Source: Lumbricus terrestris (Eukaryota > Annelida > Clitellata > Crassiclitellata > Lumbricidae). Taken from it: a stretch of DNA of 64,000 bases. The translations under genes were made by a program, and so were the position numbers. The DNA is taken from NCBI GenBank assembly GCA_949752735.1, contig OX457050.1:40215553-40279552 (forward strand), in the 5' to 3' direction. Under the pieces are notes generated by a model, which worked only from the letters and a program-made list of their open reading frames with translations, did not search any database and was not told the DNA's origin. This document shows positions 1 through 10,740 of the stretch, piece by piece (within the stretch, counting starts at the first letter, position 1; the number at the start of each line of letters is the position of its first letter).

Positions 1-1176
1 ATTATCACCCGAAACAGTTGCTAAGCCAGCTCGAAAATTATAAGTCACACCATCAGCTATAACATCTATACCTTCAGATGCTAAAGTTTCTAGCTCATCG
101 ATGAGGGGCTTCAACAGCTGAACAAGAAATGGATCAAACTGGCGCAAATGCTGGTACCGAACCAATACACAAAGATGAATGTATTTCATCTCTGACCAAT
201 ATTTGCAATCCATATTACCAACAAAGTAATACACAGCCAGAACCTTGTGCTTACCCCTTTTGGATCCGATTGGATTACAAACCTCAAATTCATCGAGGTA
301 GAAGTGCAATCTTATTGCATCGGGATGATCAGAAAAAAAAGGATGGTTGGCATAAATACTCCCATCAACATAACTTGCCATGTGATAAGCGTCTTCGAAA
401 ACAGTCTTGCCTGACTGAATCTGTTGCCGCACATCAACGTTCGAGAGCATGAGCTTCAAAACTGAACTGACTGGTATGTAGTGAAATGATGGAGAGTTAC
501 CAGGACGTCTTGGTTCAAAGACAATTTCAATTGGCTTAGCAAATTGGAAATTGTCACAAATAAATCTGTTTAACTTGTAGTCAGTATTTATATGTTGGAA
601 AATATCATCAAACATCGAGGTCTCATTTAGAAAAATATGTCCCATACCTGCTGATGGCGAAGTAATGCTTTGTTCTTCACAAACAGTTAAGAAAACTGAC
701 TTGTATGTGTCATGCAATTGTGAAACCAATAACTGCATTTCGTCAATAATATCTTGTTGTACACACACTGGCAGAATGTGTTTTTCTCTCAATTTAAGAA
801 TAGAGAAGGCCATGTGCTTTTCAAGGTCACTTACCGTCTGGTCAAGCGAGGCAAGTGTACATTTCTGATCATCAAGAATTTCCGTAGTACAAGCATGTGC
901 ACAACCTTCTTCAGTAGTAATTATTGCAACATTATCAAGACTTTCCACATCACTGGCGTCAATAACCGATTCAGACTCTGCAGTTTGAACATTCTTGTGC
1001 TTTGCCGCCACATGACGAACAAAATTCCTTACCTTATGGAACGTATCATTGCAACCTTCAATATTGCACGTGACATAGAAATGTGCAAATTTCTCGTGAA
1101 ACAATCTTAAATGCTTACTGTACCGATACAGTGTTGTTTTGACAATGCCACAGTGCGTGCAAGTATACATCATCAT
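1..1176 (-). CDS. Partial gene of an uncharacterised repeated animal protein family, running off the left edge
   Basis: Reading the minus strand from three tandem ATG codons (1176, 1173, 1170) gives 392 codons with no stop to the window edge, so the C-terminus is missing. An in-frame TGA lies a few codons upstream. The N-terminus has a Cys/His-rich stretch (YTCTHCG, HLRLFH, then VTCNIEGC, RHVAAKH) that looks like two C2H2-type fingers. The middle is Glu-rich. The C-terminal part has NPIGSKRGKHK and ends at GLATVSGDN. From memory this layout resembles proteins annotated as uncharacterised or SAM-domain-3-like in fish, lancelets and cnidarians, which occur in many copies and may derive from a transposon. 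The biochemical function is unknown. A run this long without stops argues for a functional or young copy. Confidence 0.65.
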   Translation of the reverse strand, partial: MMMYTCTHCGIVKTTLYRYSKHLRLFHEKFAHFYVTCNIEGCNDTFHKVRNFVRHVAAKHKNVQTAESESVIDASDVESLDNVAIITTEEGCAHACTTEILDDQKCTLASLDQTVSDLEKHMAFSILKLREKHILPVCVQQDIIDEMQLLVSQLHDTYKSVFLTVCEEQSITSPSAGMGHIFLNETSMFDDIFQHINTDYKLNRFICDNFQFAKPIEIVFEPRRPGNSPSFHYIPVSSVLKLMLSNVDVRQQIQSGKTVFEDAYHMASYVDGSIYANHPFFSDHPDAIRLHFYLDEFEVCNPIGSKRGKHKVLAVYYFVGNMDCKYWSEMKYIHLCVLVRYQHLRQFDPFLVQLLKPLIDELETLASEGIDVIADGVTYNFRAGLATVSGDN

Positions 1177-1243
1177 GCAGTTCTGGTATGATCATAAGTG
1201 AAAAATTAACTAAATGAAATGTTCAGTAATGTTTAGCATTCAC

Positions 1244-1331
1244 CTAAGAATTTGGGTTTGTAAGCACCAAAGCCGTGCTGGTCCAACCATACACCGACTT
1301 GCTCTTCCGTCCATGTCGATGCGTCCTCCAT
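1244..1331 (-). CDS. Possible first coding exon with the start of a SAM domain
   Basis: Minus-strand ATG at 1331 opens a 29-codon frame, MEDASTWTEEQVGVWL followed by HGFGAYKPKFL. This matches the first helices of SAM domains (W-T-x-E-x-V-x-x-W-L, then an aromatic-rich turn). It ends in TTAG|GTGAATG, a plausible 5' splice site. The exon is phase 1, while the frame at 1176 needs phase 0 from the nearest acceptor (CCAG before AACTGC). It may therefore splice to an exon outside the window rather than to the adjacent frame. It is placed with the neighbouring gene by position only. Confidence 0.4.
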
Positions 1332-1339
1332 TTAAAAAC

Positions 1340-2510
1340 ACGCCTGCAAAGTCAACATAAAGTTACAAGGATTATTACTAATGACAGATATTAAATAATG
1401 GTCAGTGTTAGGATGAGATCGGCGATCTCATTTTATAACATGTTGGATAAAATGAGCTCGGCTATATTCAACCACCTACGGACAAAACTAACCCTAACAC
1501 TAACCCTAAGACTAACCCTAACCCACCCTCACGACACTTAAACTAACCCTAAACGACCCTCGCCGTGCTTAAATTCTAGGTATAAAGTTTTTGATGCGGT
1601 AAGGTCGCCATTTCGAATACTGATGCTGTTGCGATGGACACGCGACGTGATTGGTCGACGTCGCCCGATCTCGTGTTAACACCGCTAAAATTAGATCGCC
1701 GATTTCGTTTTATAATTATTCATAAATAATACACGAGGAATACACAAAACAAATAGGGCCGGCGTTACTAAGCGCGCATCCTACTAAATTTCCGGCCGGC
1801 CGTTGCGGCCTTCAATCAAACAGTAATGGAGTAACAGGCTGAAACTCGGCTACCACTGTGGGCCTCCTGTCACATTAATCAAATTCCCGCCATTAGTAAT
1901 AGTCGTCGTTACATGGTTCAGTTTATTAATATTTTGTGACAGAATATGAGGATAATGATAACCCGACTAAAATCAATGGGCACACAACACATGCATTGCA
2001 AAAAAAATTTGGATTTAAAAAGATTAAAACATTAAAACGTACCTTCTCTCTCAGTGATCACAGACGAAAAGACAACTTCCGTTGCAAAAATAATTTACGA
2101 AAGCTACTCTTAAACAAGTAAGTAAAAATAAATTTCTATGACGCATCGCAGAGTGCCCTTATGCGCCGCATTTATATTATAACGCGCGTCAATATTGAAA
2201 TATATACATAATATAAAAATCATAAAATTAAAATTATAATACTATGCTCTTATCCTTACCTCCGGCCTCCGTTAATTTTGTCTTGAAATCAAATTTACAT
2301 TCCCTGTGCATCCAGAACTTTTCATCTGTTTTTAATCATATTAACAGTGGAATAATTAGCTTTAACTAGACGTTAATTCCTATAAACTCCAGCGTTCTTA
2401 TATAGGGCCTAGCATAAATGTGTGCTCAACATATAATACAATAATGTTATTCAACGGTTGAATTGACTATATTTGGAGTCAAATTAAGTATATTCATTCA
2501 TTCATATCGA
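1340..2510. other. No clear gene; telomere-like CCCTAA tract and GC-rich patch
   Basis: About 1486-1560 holds several imperfect CTAACCCTAA-type units, an interstitial telomere-like tract. Two related AT-rich motifs flank it (near 1417 and 1690), so the block may be a decayed mobile element. A GC-rich patch at 1755-1812 lies upstream of the minus-strand gene and could be its promoter side. Short reading frames here show no coding features. Confidence 0.4.
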
Positions 2511-2511
2511 A

Positions 2512-2600
2512 CATTTATATAGCGCCCCTTCAAGAAAACTGCTCAGAGGCGCTCCCAACTCCAGCACGGCTAAAAAGAACAGTCTTAAGATGAGAAAAGA
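2512..2600 (-). mobile_element. 3' end of an L2/CR1-like LINE
   Basis: Read on the minus strand, this ends in GCGCCTCTGAGCAG then a CTTGAAGGGGCGCTATATAA-type tail. The same tail follows a recognisable LINE C-terminus at 46935-47300 and appears as a palindrome near 62780. A trace of LINE C-terminal coding sequence (LKTVLF-type) precedes it. It is a 5'-truncated copy and non-functional. Confidence 0.55.
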
Positions 2601-5090
2601 AAGTAAGAGAAAGGGTCCTGCATGGGGAAAAGGCGAAGCTCCGAGCGCGCATGCATGCATACATGCATGGTTGTGTAGAAATCTATAAAAACCAGTGGCA
2701 TTTGTAATATAGAATTGCTTGGACAATCACCAGACATATATATAGCCGTAATGTCGACAGGACTCCACATTCGTAGGCCTATGCCCATTGCAAATGCCTC
2801 GTACATATGGAGAATCTGCGTGGCATAAACATCGAGGATGGTCCGTTAAGGTAATTTCAAGAACCATTTCAAATGGTTTAGAAACGGTTTACTGCTAACA
2901 AAAACCGGATAGGTATTCTATCAGCTGGAAAACCTTGAGTACTTTATAATACCATTAAAAAACTATTTAAAAAACCTCTACTTCTAACAGTGTACGTTAT
3001 CAGCCGTACGAACCGATCGCGGTCGACCGCTACCCTGTTTTCTTTTAGTGTCGCCATTGTCGTTGTGGGAATTCTCTAATCATTCGAAGCGAACCCCATC
3101 CTTTTTCGAGTCTAATGATAGTTTTAAGGCGATAATTACTTTGATTATTCAAGCGATGCAATTGCAAAAACTAATAGTCCGGTTTATTTTGCGCCACCCT
3201 GTACATAGGGTAATCATATTGGGAGTGTGGGCTCTCAGATTTGAAAGAAGTATTGACAGCAGTTCATTTCGAGTCCACATTGTAGCCTACCGCATATTCG
3301 ACTGTAGGCCAAAAGAGGATTATAAATAATTTTAAACAAATTAAATTCATGATTAAAAGTGCTGTGCGTTAAATAATTTGAACAGTCTAATCTTTTTTCG
3401 TTTTCCAAACCACTTCAATCTGGTAAGTGTGAAGAAAATAGCAATAATGCACACTGCCTTAATTCTCTATTATAACTGTTTTTCACATTAGCCTACATAA
3501 AAATTAGCCATTGCCTGAATCTGTGCATCAGAAATGTGACAAACACTAACAGCATTATATCATATTGATCAGATTCCTGTCTTTTTTATTGTTTCCACTT
3601 AAATACCTGTGTTGGTTGCAGTTTCTATTTGTGAACGCAATCACAATCTCGAGATTTCTTCAGCGACAACAGAAGCTATAAGTCGCGGAAGCCAGAGGTC
3701 TAAGTCAAAAGAAATTTAGCTATTAACGAAATCGATAGGCAAGGGATGGCAAAAATGACAAATGACATGATAAAGTAGGCCTATTGTTGTGGATTATGTT
3801 GACTACATGTAGGAAGTTATGCATAATTAAAATTAATTTTATCCACCTAGTGCATTATTGACTCAGGTTCACTCAACTCTTAAACATGTCTTAACTCCTT
3901 GTCAACGCATTAATTTTTTTTAGAATACTATAACCGACTTGTCTAAGACTCTAAGTTGATGATCAAACATGAAGAATACAGAAGCGGGTGGCATCTAAAT
4001 TTGCATGCAGTAGACCCTACAAATGAGCCGCTAAGGTGGATGTCTAGGCCTATACTAACCCATTCAGATATAGGAAATCAAAATGAAGAAACAAGCGACT
4101 ATATAGGTCTAGTACTTTCAACTGTTTTGGTTTGACAAGAGTCGTGTTGTTCCGTGTAGTCCGAACATAAAAATATGTGCAGTAGTGTGAATGTCGAGGA
4201 GTGGATGGCGGATTGCATATAAGGAGAGCGAGGGACAGATCTAGAGAGGGATGGAGGAAACTGACGTCGTTGGCTCTGGTCTCCGATCCGCAGCAATGAG
4301 GATGGTCAAGATGATGAGTGTGAATCTACAATTTTTAACACTAACCTATCCTATAGGATAGGTTATATACAGTGACCAGGGGGTCCTTGAGGGGGTATAC
4401 TGCGCACAATTCTGAAGGGGAAATTTTCCCTCCCCACATCTAGCAACAGATTTACGGCCCTGCTGTGAACCAATCACATAGGCCACGCCATTTTGCAATA
4501 ACTGAATAGAGGGAATGTGGGGCTACATTGTCATGCTAAATAATTTGTCTTTTCATAACCGGAAGTGCTCAAATAAATTAAAATGTGTGAAAATAGGAGA
4601 CTTTCATAAGATTTCCATAACGAGAATTTGTAACTTTCCCAATCATTTGACCAGTGGCGTAGCCATGCAAAATTAGGGGGCTGCCATTTCATGGTTTTTT
4701 ATATGAAAATTTTCACAAAATCATACAGAATCGGCAATTGAGCCCTAAAGCCCATAAAGTACATTATTATTGCCACGACAAATACGAAAACGATGTTGTT
4801 TTTTCATATAGCAACATGTGTTGCAACACTCACTACGTACACTACGCATTTGTCTTGCGATCGACCGAATGCGGACAGATACTGCCTGAAATTTTGATCC
4901 TAAGCTTAGTACAAGTTGAGATCTTTGATAGTGAGCTTGACGTTGACTTGCGTCGCCTGAGAACCAACCTAGCTCTCAGCCAATTACACCAAGAAGAGAT
5001 GTCGCCTTGTGATTATTCCAGATGCAGAAATGTAATATTTTGATATGCTTACTTCATTTGATGTTGGTTGCCAAAAATAAAACATGTTAT
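2601..5090. other. Stretch with no supported gene; palindrome and a hAT-like edge
   Basis: Reading frames are short and lack recognisable domains. Two items stand out: a 24-bp perfect palindrome at 4342-4365 (core CCTATCCTATAGGATAGG), and CAGTGGCGTAGCC at 4652, a sequence that commonly starts hAT-type elements in animals. The matching right end was not found. Confidence 0.35.
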
Positions 5091-5105
5091 GTTGTTGTTT
5101 TAACG

Positions 5106-5360
5106 TAGAATCTCTTATATTCAGTAGATGGCAGAACAATAGGCATATTATTCGTAGCCAGCTTCCATTGAGCCACTACACGCATGTACTGTCACTCGCC
5201 ATTTTGCATGGATTGACGTTAACATTAAATTTCCGATTAAAAACAATTTATAATGCGACCGCTGGTAGTTCTTAATTGTATGCAGTTATGTCTGAAAGTT
5301 ACAATGCAAATGTCGGTCGTTGTTAGTTGTTATTAATTTCATTGTTCGAGTTTAAAGGTG
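5106..5360 (+). repeat. Dispersed module with a CTCF-like site (copy 1 of 5)
   Basis: This block matches 45048-45300 over about 250 bp, and shorter parts at 14240-14380, 52040-52170 and 57850-57970. The shared parts are TCAGTAGATGGCAG at 5121-5134, close to the CTCF core consensus, and CGCCATTTTG about 75 bp later, whose reverse strand contains the YY1-like core AAAATGGCG. Each copy sits beside a foldback or array block, so it is probably the outer part of a larger composite element. Binding is inference. Confidence 0.55.
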
Positions 5361-5414
5361 AGTTTGTATCTGCAGGGATTGATAAAAATAATTATTATCT
5401 TAATAGAAGTTGGG

Positions 5415-5510
5415 AACGGACATTAACCCCGGACAAACCCCTCAATTTAACCCCGGACAAACCCCTCCCGAGTTAACTTCGGACAACCTCTCCGGATAAA
5501 ACCTCATTCC
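5415..5510 (+). repeat. C-rich minisatellite, CCCCGGACAAACCCC units
   Basis: Three diverged units of about 30 bp each begin TTAACCCCGGACAAACCCCT or similar. The same motif recurs in both orientations at 8590, 9140, 14526-14640, 15897-15980, 16080, 26730 and 52940. It always borders the GAAGCTGGAT arrays, so it behaves like an outer domain of composite elements. Confidence 0.6.
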
Positions 5511-5768
5511 TGTGCAAATAACCTATTTCGTTAGCTTACTTTTTTTATAAAACGCGTTTCTTCAATCCAGCTTCTATTTAAATATCGGTAATCTATCACT
5601 TTAGCGTCAGTGATTATTTTATATGATTTCTAAAATATTCCATGCTTTAAAGGTGTTTAGTATGAACGCCATGACATAAAGCACATGACATTGTATTCTT
5701 CATAAGACGACGCAGTGCACACCATCCAGCTTCCATTTCTGAACTAACAATACCTTCATCCAGCTATC

Positions 5769-7150
5769 GGTTATTGTTACTGACGTCTCGGTAGGAAGTA
5801 AACAGTATGGCGGTCACAGATACACGCAGAATAGAGTGGCCTCAACTCCGGCGATCGATAGCCCAATGTTTCCGCGCGAAACATTGGGGTCCCGCTTCAG
5901 TCAGTAATGTTGTGTGAAGTAAGGGTACTTGTCGGTTAATTCACCTGCAGACACCGAAACCCATTATACGCAATCGTACATGCAAAAATTAATCACCTGT
6001 TGGTTACATCGCAAATTTAATAGATTCACTGTGCGCATTTAACATTGACATTGAAAGGAATTGTTCAAAATAGGAACATTGACACTTGATCCAGCTTCCA
6101 CTTCACATATAGAAATACCTTAATCCAGCTTTAATTTCAGATAGAGAAATACCTTCGTCCAGCCTATATAAAAATGTCTTAATCCAGCTTCCATTTCTCA
6201 AGCGTTTTATCATTAATCCAACTTCTTTTTAACATATAAAAATACCTTAATCCAGCTTCCATTTATCAAGCGATATTTTCACCAATCCAGCTCCATTATA
6301 AGCAAAAACATTTTCATCAACCAGGCTCCAATTTAAACGAGAATGTTTCCACCAGTCCAGCTTCAATTTAAGCAATGACACTTTCACCAATCCAGCTCCA
6401 ATTTAAGCAATGACACTTTCACCAATCCAGTTCCATTTTAAGCAAGAAGATTTTCATCAGTCCAACTTCTATGGTATGTTAAAGGGAAGCCGGATTAATT
6501 ATAAAACACTTGAGAAATGGAAGCTGGATTAAGGTTTTTTAATAAATTCATGGCGTTCATGGCGTCCGAAATTATATAAACACGCGTTCGCCATTACATT
6601 ACGTCACTAAAAAAACATTGAGTAAAAAAACGGCAGATTCTGCAGGTGAATTTACCGACAAGGTACACAGACGAAAATTCTGCAGGTGAATTAACCGACA
6701 AGTACCGAAGTAAGTAAGTAAATGATGAAGGTATTTCTAGGTCTGAAATAGAAGTCGGATTGATGAAAAAACGCTTAAGTACTGGAAGCTGGATGATGGT
6801 ATTCTTATATTTGAAATAGAAGCTGGGCTGACGAAAATAACAGGCGAGAAACAGAAGCTGGGTTAATAAAAATATTATAGCTTAGATTGGAGCTGGATTG
6901 ATGAAAAATAATCATTATTGAAACAGAAGTTGGATTCATAAAACAGCTGATGCAATTGAAAAAGCTGGACTTTTACTTACTTACTTATTTTTGCCTGCTG
7001 TCTTATTGCACACTTGCCGTGTCTTTTGACCATTGACTATTAAGCGGAAACATTGGGCTATCGATCGCCGGAGTTGAGACCGCTCTATTCTGCGTGTATC
7101 TGCGACCGCCATACTGTTTACTTCCTACCGAGACGTCAGTAACAATAACC
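5769..7150. mobile_element. Foldback element with 107-bp inverted ends
   Basis: 5769-5875 and 7044-7150 are inverted copies, 104 of 107 bases identical, starting GGTTATTGTTACTGACGTCT. A second perfect 28-bp inverted pair lies inside (5924-5951 and 6679-6706, core CTGCAGGTGAATTAACCG). The interior runs as arrays in CCAGCTTC orientation to about 6475, then GAAGCTGG orientation, so most of the 1.38 kb can fold on itself. No clean target duplication is visible at the ends. Confidence 0.75.
6088..6475 (-). repeat. 35-bp unit array, CCAGCTTC orientation
   Basis: About ten diverged units of 34-36 bp, core ATCCAGCTTCYATTT, with class spacers such as AAGCAATGACACTTTCACCA. This is the reverse orientation of the array beginning at 6490. 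It is non-coding: translations give repetitive NPASIS-like strings only because of the repeat. Confidence 0.8.
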
Positions 7151-7400
7151 AATTCATTTAATAAGCGTTCTCTCGTCATTACAAGGTATTTTTAGATCAG
7201 AAATAGAAGCTGGGTTGAAGAGAAAATTCTTAAGTAATGGAAACTGGGTGAAGGTTCCGTTATTGATGAAATAAAAGCTGGATTGACGCGAAAAGACTTG
7301 GGAATGGAAGCTGAATGAATGCATTTTCAGATCAGAAATGGAAGCTGGATTTATGAAAAGAACCATAAAGAAGTGGAAGCTGGATGAAGGTATTTTTAGA
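6490..7400 (+). repeat. 35-bp unit array, GAAGCTGG orientation
   Basis: Units of 34-35 bp with core GAAGCTGGAT and at least three spacer classes: TGATGAAAAAACGCTTAAGT, GAAGGTATTTTTAGATCTGA and TGATGAAAATGTTCTTGCTT types. A TTACTTACTTATTTTTGCCT block near 6970 interrupts it; this block recurs at 33157 and 46276. Confidence 0.75.
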
Positions 7401-7419
7401 TCCGTAGTGTTTGACACAC

Positions 7420-8213
7420 GGTAATCCTGCAGTTTAGGTGCTTTTATTATTTTGCACTGTTATACGGGATAGTTATCAGCAATAGTTTGAAGGAAGACAT
7501 TGAAAATGTTTTCCCCTTTGAACCTATTCTGTGAAAGTGCTTGCTTTCATCTATTTCCACGACAATAGATGAAAAAACGCAAGTGAAATAGGAGCTGGAT
7601 GAAGGTTCTTCTGCAGGTGAAATAGAAGCTGGATTGACAAAAAAGGGTATCGTTCTATAATGAGTCGGTAGCAAGTACCGTTTTTTTATAAATTCGATGA
7701 AAAATATTTCCTCACGAAATAGAACCGGGATTTTGCGCGTGAGGGTCGGTTAGGGCTCAGGTTAGGCGTCGTGAGGGTCGGTTAGGGTTAGATTCAGGGT
7801 TAGTGCAGTCATTCTGCTGAAATTGAAGCTGGATTGATGAACACTAATTTTCAATGCAAAATGGATGAAAAATATTTGCTGACGAAATAGAAGCGGGATT
7901 TATCGAACAAATTCTTGCCTAAAGAGAAGCTGGATCGATTAAAAAGATTATCGGCAAGCTAGAAATTGGATTGATTAAAGATAACAACGCTGCAACGTTA
8001 TCTACCGAGTCATTATAGAACTATTACCGAGTCATTATAGAACGCTACCAAAAAACGTTTAAGTAATGGAAGCTGGATGAGGATATCTTTATATCTGGAA
8101 TAGAAGCTGGATTGACGGTGAGTAAACATATTCTCGCGCCAAAACAGCGACCAAAGACTAGTGTTGAAGAAAGCAATGCAAAATAATAAAAGCACCTAAA
8201 CTGCAGGATTACC
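7420..8213. mobile_element. TIR element with perfect 8-bp target duplication
   Basis: The first 37 bp (starting GGTAATCCTGCAGTTTAGGT) are perfectly inverted at the right end (…CTGCAGGATTACC). TGACACAC occurs directly on both sides (7412-7419 and 8214-8221). The interior is GAAGCTGGAT units plus a smaller element at 7646-8049. There is no transposase frame. The perfect inverted repeats and duplication suggest a fairly recent insertion. Confidence 0.9.
7646..8049. mobile_element. Small nested TIR element
   Basis: Left end GGTATCGTTCTATAATGAGT and right end (reverse strand GGTAGCGTTCTATAATGACT) are inverted copies. Flanks CAAAAAAG and AAAAAACG match at 6 of 8. The inside has TTAGGG-like tracts (7740-7800) and array units. 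A related copy in the other orientation lies at about 52429-52835. It is nested within 7420-8213. Confidence 0.6.
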
Positions 8214-8284
8214 TGACACACTTTCAGTACTGCCTTTGTCGATACCGCATAGAAATAATTACCGATGCTAAAGTGATAGATTTC

Positions 8285-9360
8285 CTCAATATCAACAATT
8301 GTTTTAATCAATCCAACTTCTATTTGGATAACAGAATATTTTATCAATCCAGCTCCAATTTAAGCAAGGATATTTTCATCAATCCAGCTCCAATTTAAGC
8401 AAGAATATTTACATCAATCCAACTTCCATTTAAGTAGACATTATTTAGTATTAATCAGACTTCTACTTAGTGAGAATTCCTTTAATCATTCCAACTTGTG
8501 TACGACAAACAGATGTGTTTTGAACCAAGTACCGCTGATCGCAGGATTACCACTTACACGCAATTTATGCTCTACTCGAGTTGGGGCATTGTCCTCGCCT
8601 GGGGTTTTGTCCGGGGGTTTTGTTTGGGGGTTCCCCTATATTTCATAGGGAATTTATATTGTCAATGCATCTTCTATTTCAGAAGGAGATTATCTAGTTT
8701 AACCGTTATCAAATTTACAAGCAATATATTCATCAATCCAACTCTTCATTTGCCATGCATTCTTTTTGTCAGTATATTTTGTTTCCACAAGAGTTTCGTC
8801 AATCCAGTTTCCATTTTGGCAAAAATTGGTTTTATCAACCCAGTTTCCAATTAGGCAAAACTTTGTCTCCTCAGTCCAGCTTCTGTTTAAAAAGCATTAA
8901 TTGTTTTATCAATCCAGCTTCCATTTATAAAACAATGACTCTTCATCAATTCGGCTCCTATTTCTGCTAGAAGATTTTTATCAATCCAGCTTTGATTCAA
9001 GTAAGAATTATTTTGTGTAAACCTGACTTCTGTTTAGCTAGCATTATTTTCATCAATCCAACTTGTGTGCCACCAAAAGATGTACTTCGAACTTAGGACC
9101 GCCGTTTGGAGGATTACCGCATATACGCAATTATGCTCTACCCATGGGGGTTTATGTCCCGCCTTGGAGGTTTTGACGGGAAGTTTTGTCCGAAGTGTAT
9201 TTTTCGTTCCCCATTTGATTAAGCCCACTTCTGTTTCAAGTGGAATTGTTCTCATCAACACAACTTCTGTTTAAGACGGAATAGTTTTCCAAATCCGACT
9301 TCTATTAAGATTTGAATTAGTTTCATCAATGCAGCTTCTATTTCAGAAGGAGATTATTTT
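8285..9360 (-). repeat. CCAGCTTC-orientation arrays with G-rich modules
   Basis: Diverged 35-bp units (ATCAATCCAGCTTCCATTT type) interrupted twice (8490-8650 and 9062-9205) by the same module: AACTTGTGT, a GGACCGCC-like stretch, TACGCAATTATGCTCTAC, then GGGGTTTTGTCC-type G-rich repeats. The module recurs inverted at 52940-53040 and in the same orientation at 15828-15960. Confidence 0.65.
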
Positions 9361-9529
9361 GTATATCCGTGCAACTTCATTCAAAAAACGTTCTTTTCAT
9401 CTGTCTATTTTTTGCAGCAAGGGTTTTGTCAATTTGTTTGTGATTTATCTAGAGTTCTATTCATCTTTCCCACTTCTCTTTTTGCAAGAATAACAAGGGA
9501 ATAAAAAAAGTTCAATTTGTTGTGAAAAA

Positions 9530-9625
9530 TTGGTTAGTGAATCAGTTGTCATTGAACCAGTTGTCTGTGAATCAGTTGTCATTGAACCAGTTGTCATTGA
9601 ACCAGTTGTCTGTGAACTCATGTTC
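9530..9625 (+). repeat. 15-bp minisatellite, ATTGAACCAGTTGTC
   Basis: Six 15-bp units alternate between ATTGAACCAGTTGTC and TGTGAATCAGTTGTC. The same kind of unit makes the outer ends of the 22743-25829 foldback element. CAGTGGCGG follows at 9628, a hAT-like start. Confidence 0.7.
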
Positions 9626-9639
9626 AGCAGTGGCGGAAG

Positions 9640-10690
9640 AAAAAAACATGGAATATAAAATGTAAAAAGTTATTGGAACGAGTGTGATTCATGTCCACAA
9701 TGGTTTTACAATATCTGTTTAATTAGTGTTTCTAACATAAATAGAAGTATGGAATCTTTTGATAATGTGCATATGACAGTCAGTTGTTAATTAGATGCAC
9801 ATTTTACAAAAGATCAAACTTAGAATTTTTATATTATGTTCTTATAAAATTAGCATACATGTAATTGACGGATGGACTAATTGCTGCATTCTGTTGTTAC
9901 AATTAGCATTTTCTAACCAGCATGCTCCATCTTCAGAAGAATTTAACACCCATTATGCAAAGATATCGACTGATGATGGATATACAGAGCCAAGCTAAAA
10001 AGTCATCAGCGGCACATAATCGGCAGTTCACAAACGAACAAAGGGTTGCACCATACAGCTGATGGAGCTGATCGCCTCCCTGCGTGGTTTCTGAGACTTA
10101 CTGCCCCCATATAATACTCTGGAGTTCTTGCACAACTCATCAATCTCTCTGTCTGCACCTCCATCGTTCCGACCCAATGCCCGCTTCGTTTACCCATGAG
10201 CATGCGTTTTTACCGATGGAAATTATAGTCAGATTATTTTAGTATAATTGCAACTTTTAATACAATTGCTGGTCAACTTGTACTTTGTACAGTTTTACGT
10301 AATGGTCTGTTAACATGTTTACAAAGCACAGTTAGATCCTTGTTGATGTTGCTAATATGCGATGTGTTTCTGCTATTCATATGAACAGGTACCTGGAGTT
10401 CTCTCAGCAACGCACGAAGGCGAATATTGTCAGGACTCCCCAGTGCATCAAATAAATTGTTAGAGTGGTTAGACTTATCTGCAGTTTGTAATTTCAATGT
10501 GAGTGTATCTACAAATGCATTTCCTTTCAAATGCATGTCACTCATGCTGAAAAGGCAAAAAATATGCAAATTATTTTAAGAATCTCTTGCAAATTCGCTG
10601 ATTTACATGAATCCTGAAAAAGCACTGGGGCATTCAGTTAGTTTGAAAATTATATAACCAAGTTGGAACATACTAGAGGAAAAAGCGAGT
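9640..10690. other. No supported gene
   Basis: AT-rich sequence upstream of the first ZNF gene. Short frames on both strands show no recognisable domain. The leader of the ZNF gene begins near 10715. Confidence 0.4.
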
Positions 10691-10740
10691 TATGCCAAGA
10701 AAAAACTGAAAAAACCAAAATTCTCTGGTTGACTGTACAC

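Larger units (their letters stand above)
5587..8285. mobile_element. Composite TIR element (outer shell of a nested stack)
   Basis: The left end GGTAATCTATCACTTTAGCG and the right end (reverse strand GGAAATCTATCACTTTAGCA) form inverted repeats that continue for roughly 35 bp. Flanks are TAAATATC on the left and TCAATATC on the right, 7 of 8 matching, as expected for an 8-bp target duplication. Inside are GAAGCTGGAT arrays, a foldback element (5769-7150) and a second complete TIR element (7420-8213). No transposase frame is present, so any movement would need an enzyme supplied elsewhere. An 8-bp duplication with GG ends would fit Merlin- or hAT-like enzymes; the class is unproven. Confidence 0.65.

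Noticed and set aside
1486..1560. Telomere or subtelomere
   Set aside because: Units are few, imperfect and internal; similar tracts at 7740 and 52675 lie inside mobile elements.
4652..4700. hAT element start CAGTGGCGTAGCC (also at 9628 and 16598)
   Set aside because: No inverted partner or target duplication was found, so no element is called; only noted in the stretch entries.
6088..9360. CRISPR-like look of short conserved cores separated by variable spacers
   Set aside because: The genome is eukaryotic, spacers fall into a few recurring classes, and arrays flip orientation inside TIR elements. These are diverged tandem repeats.
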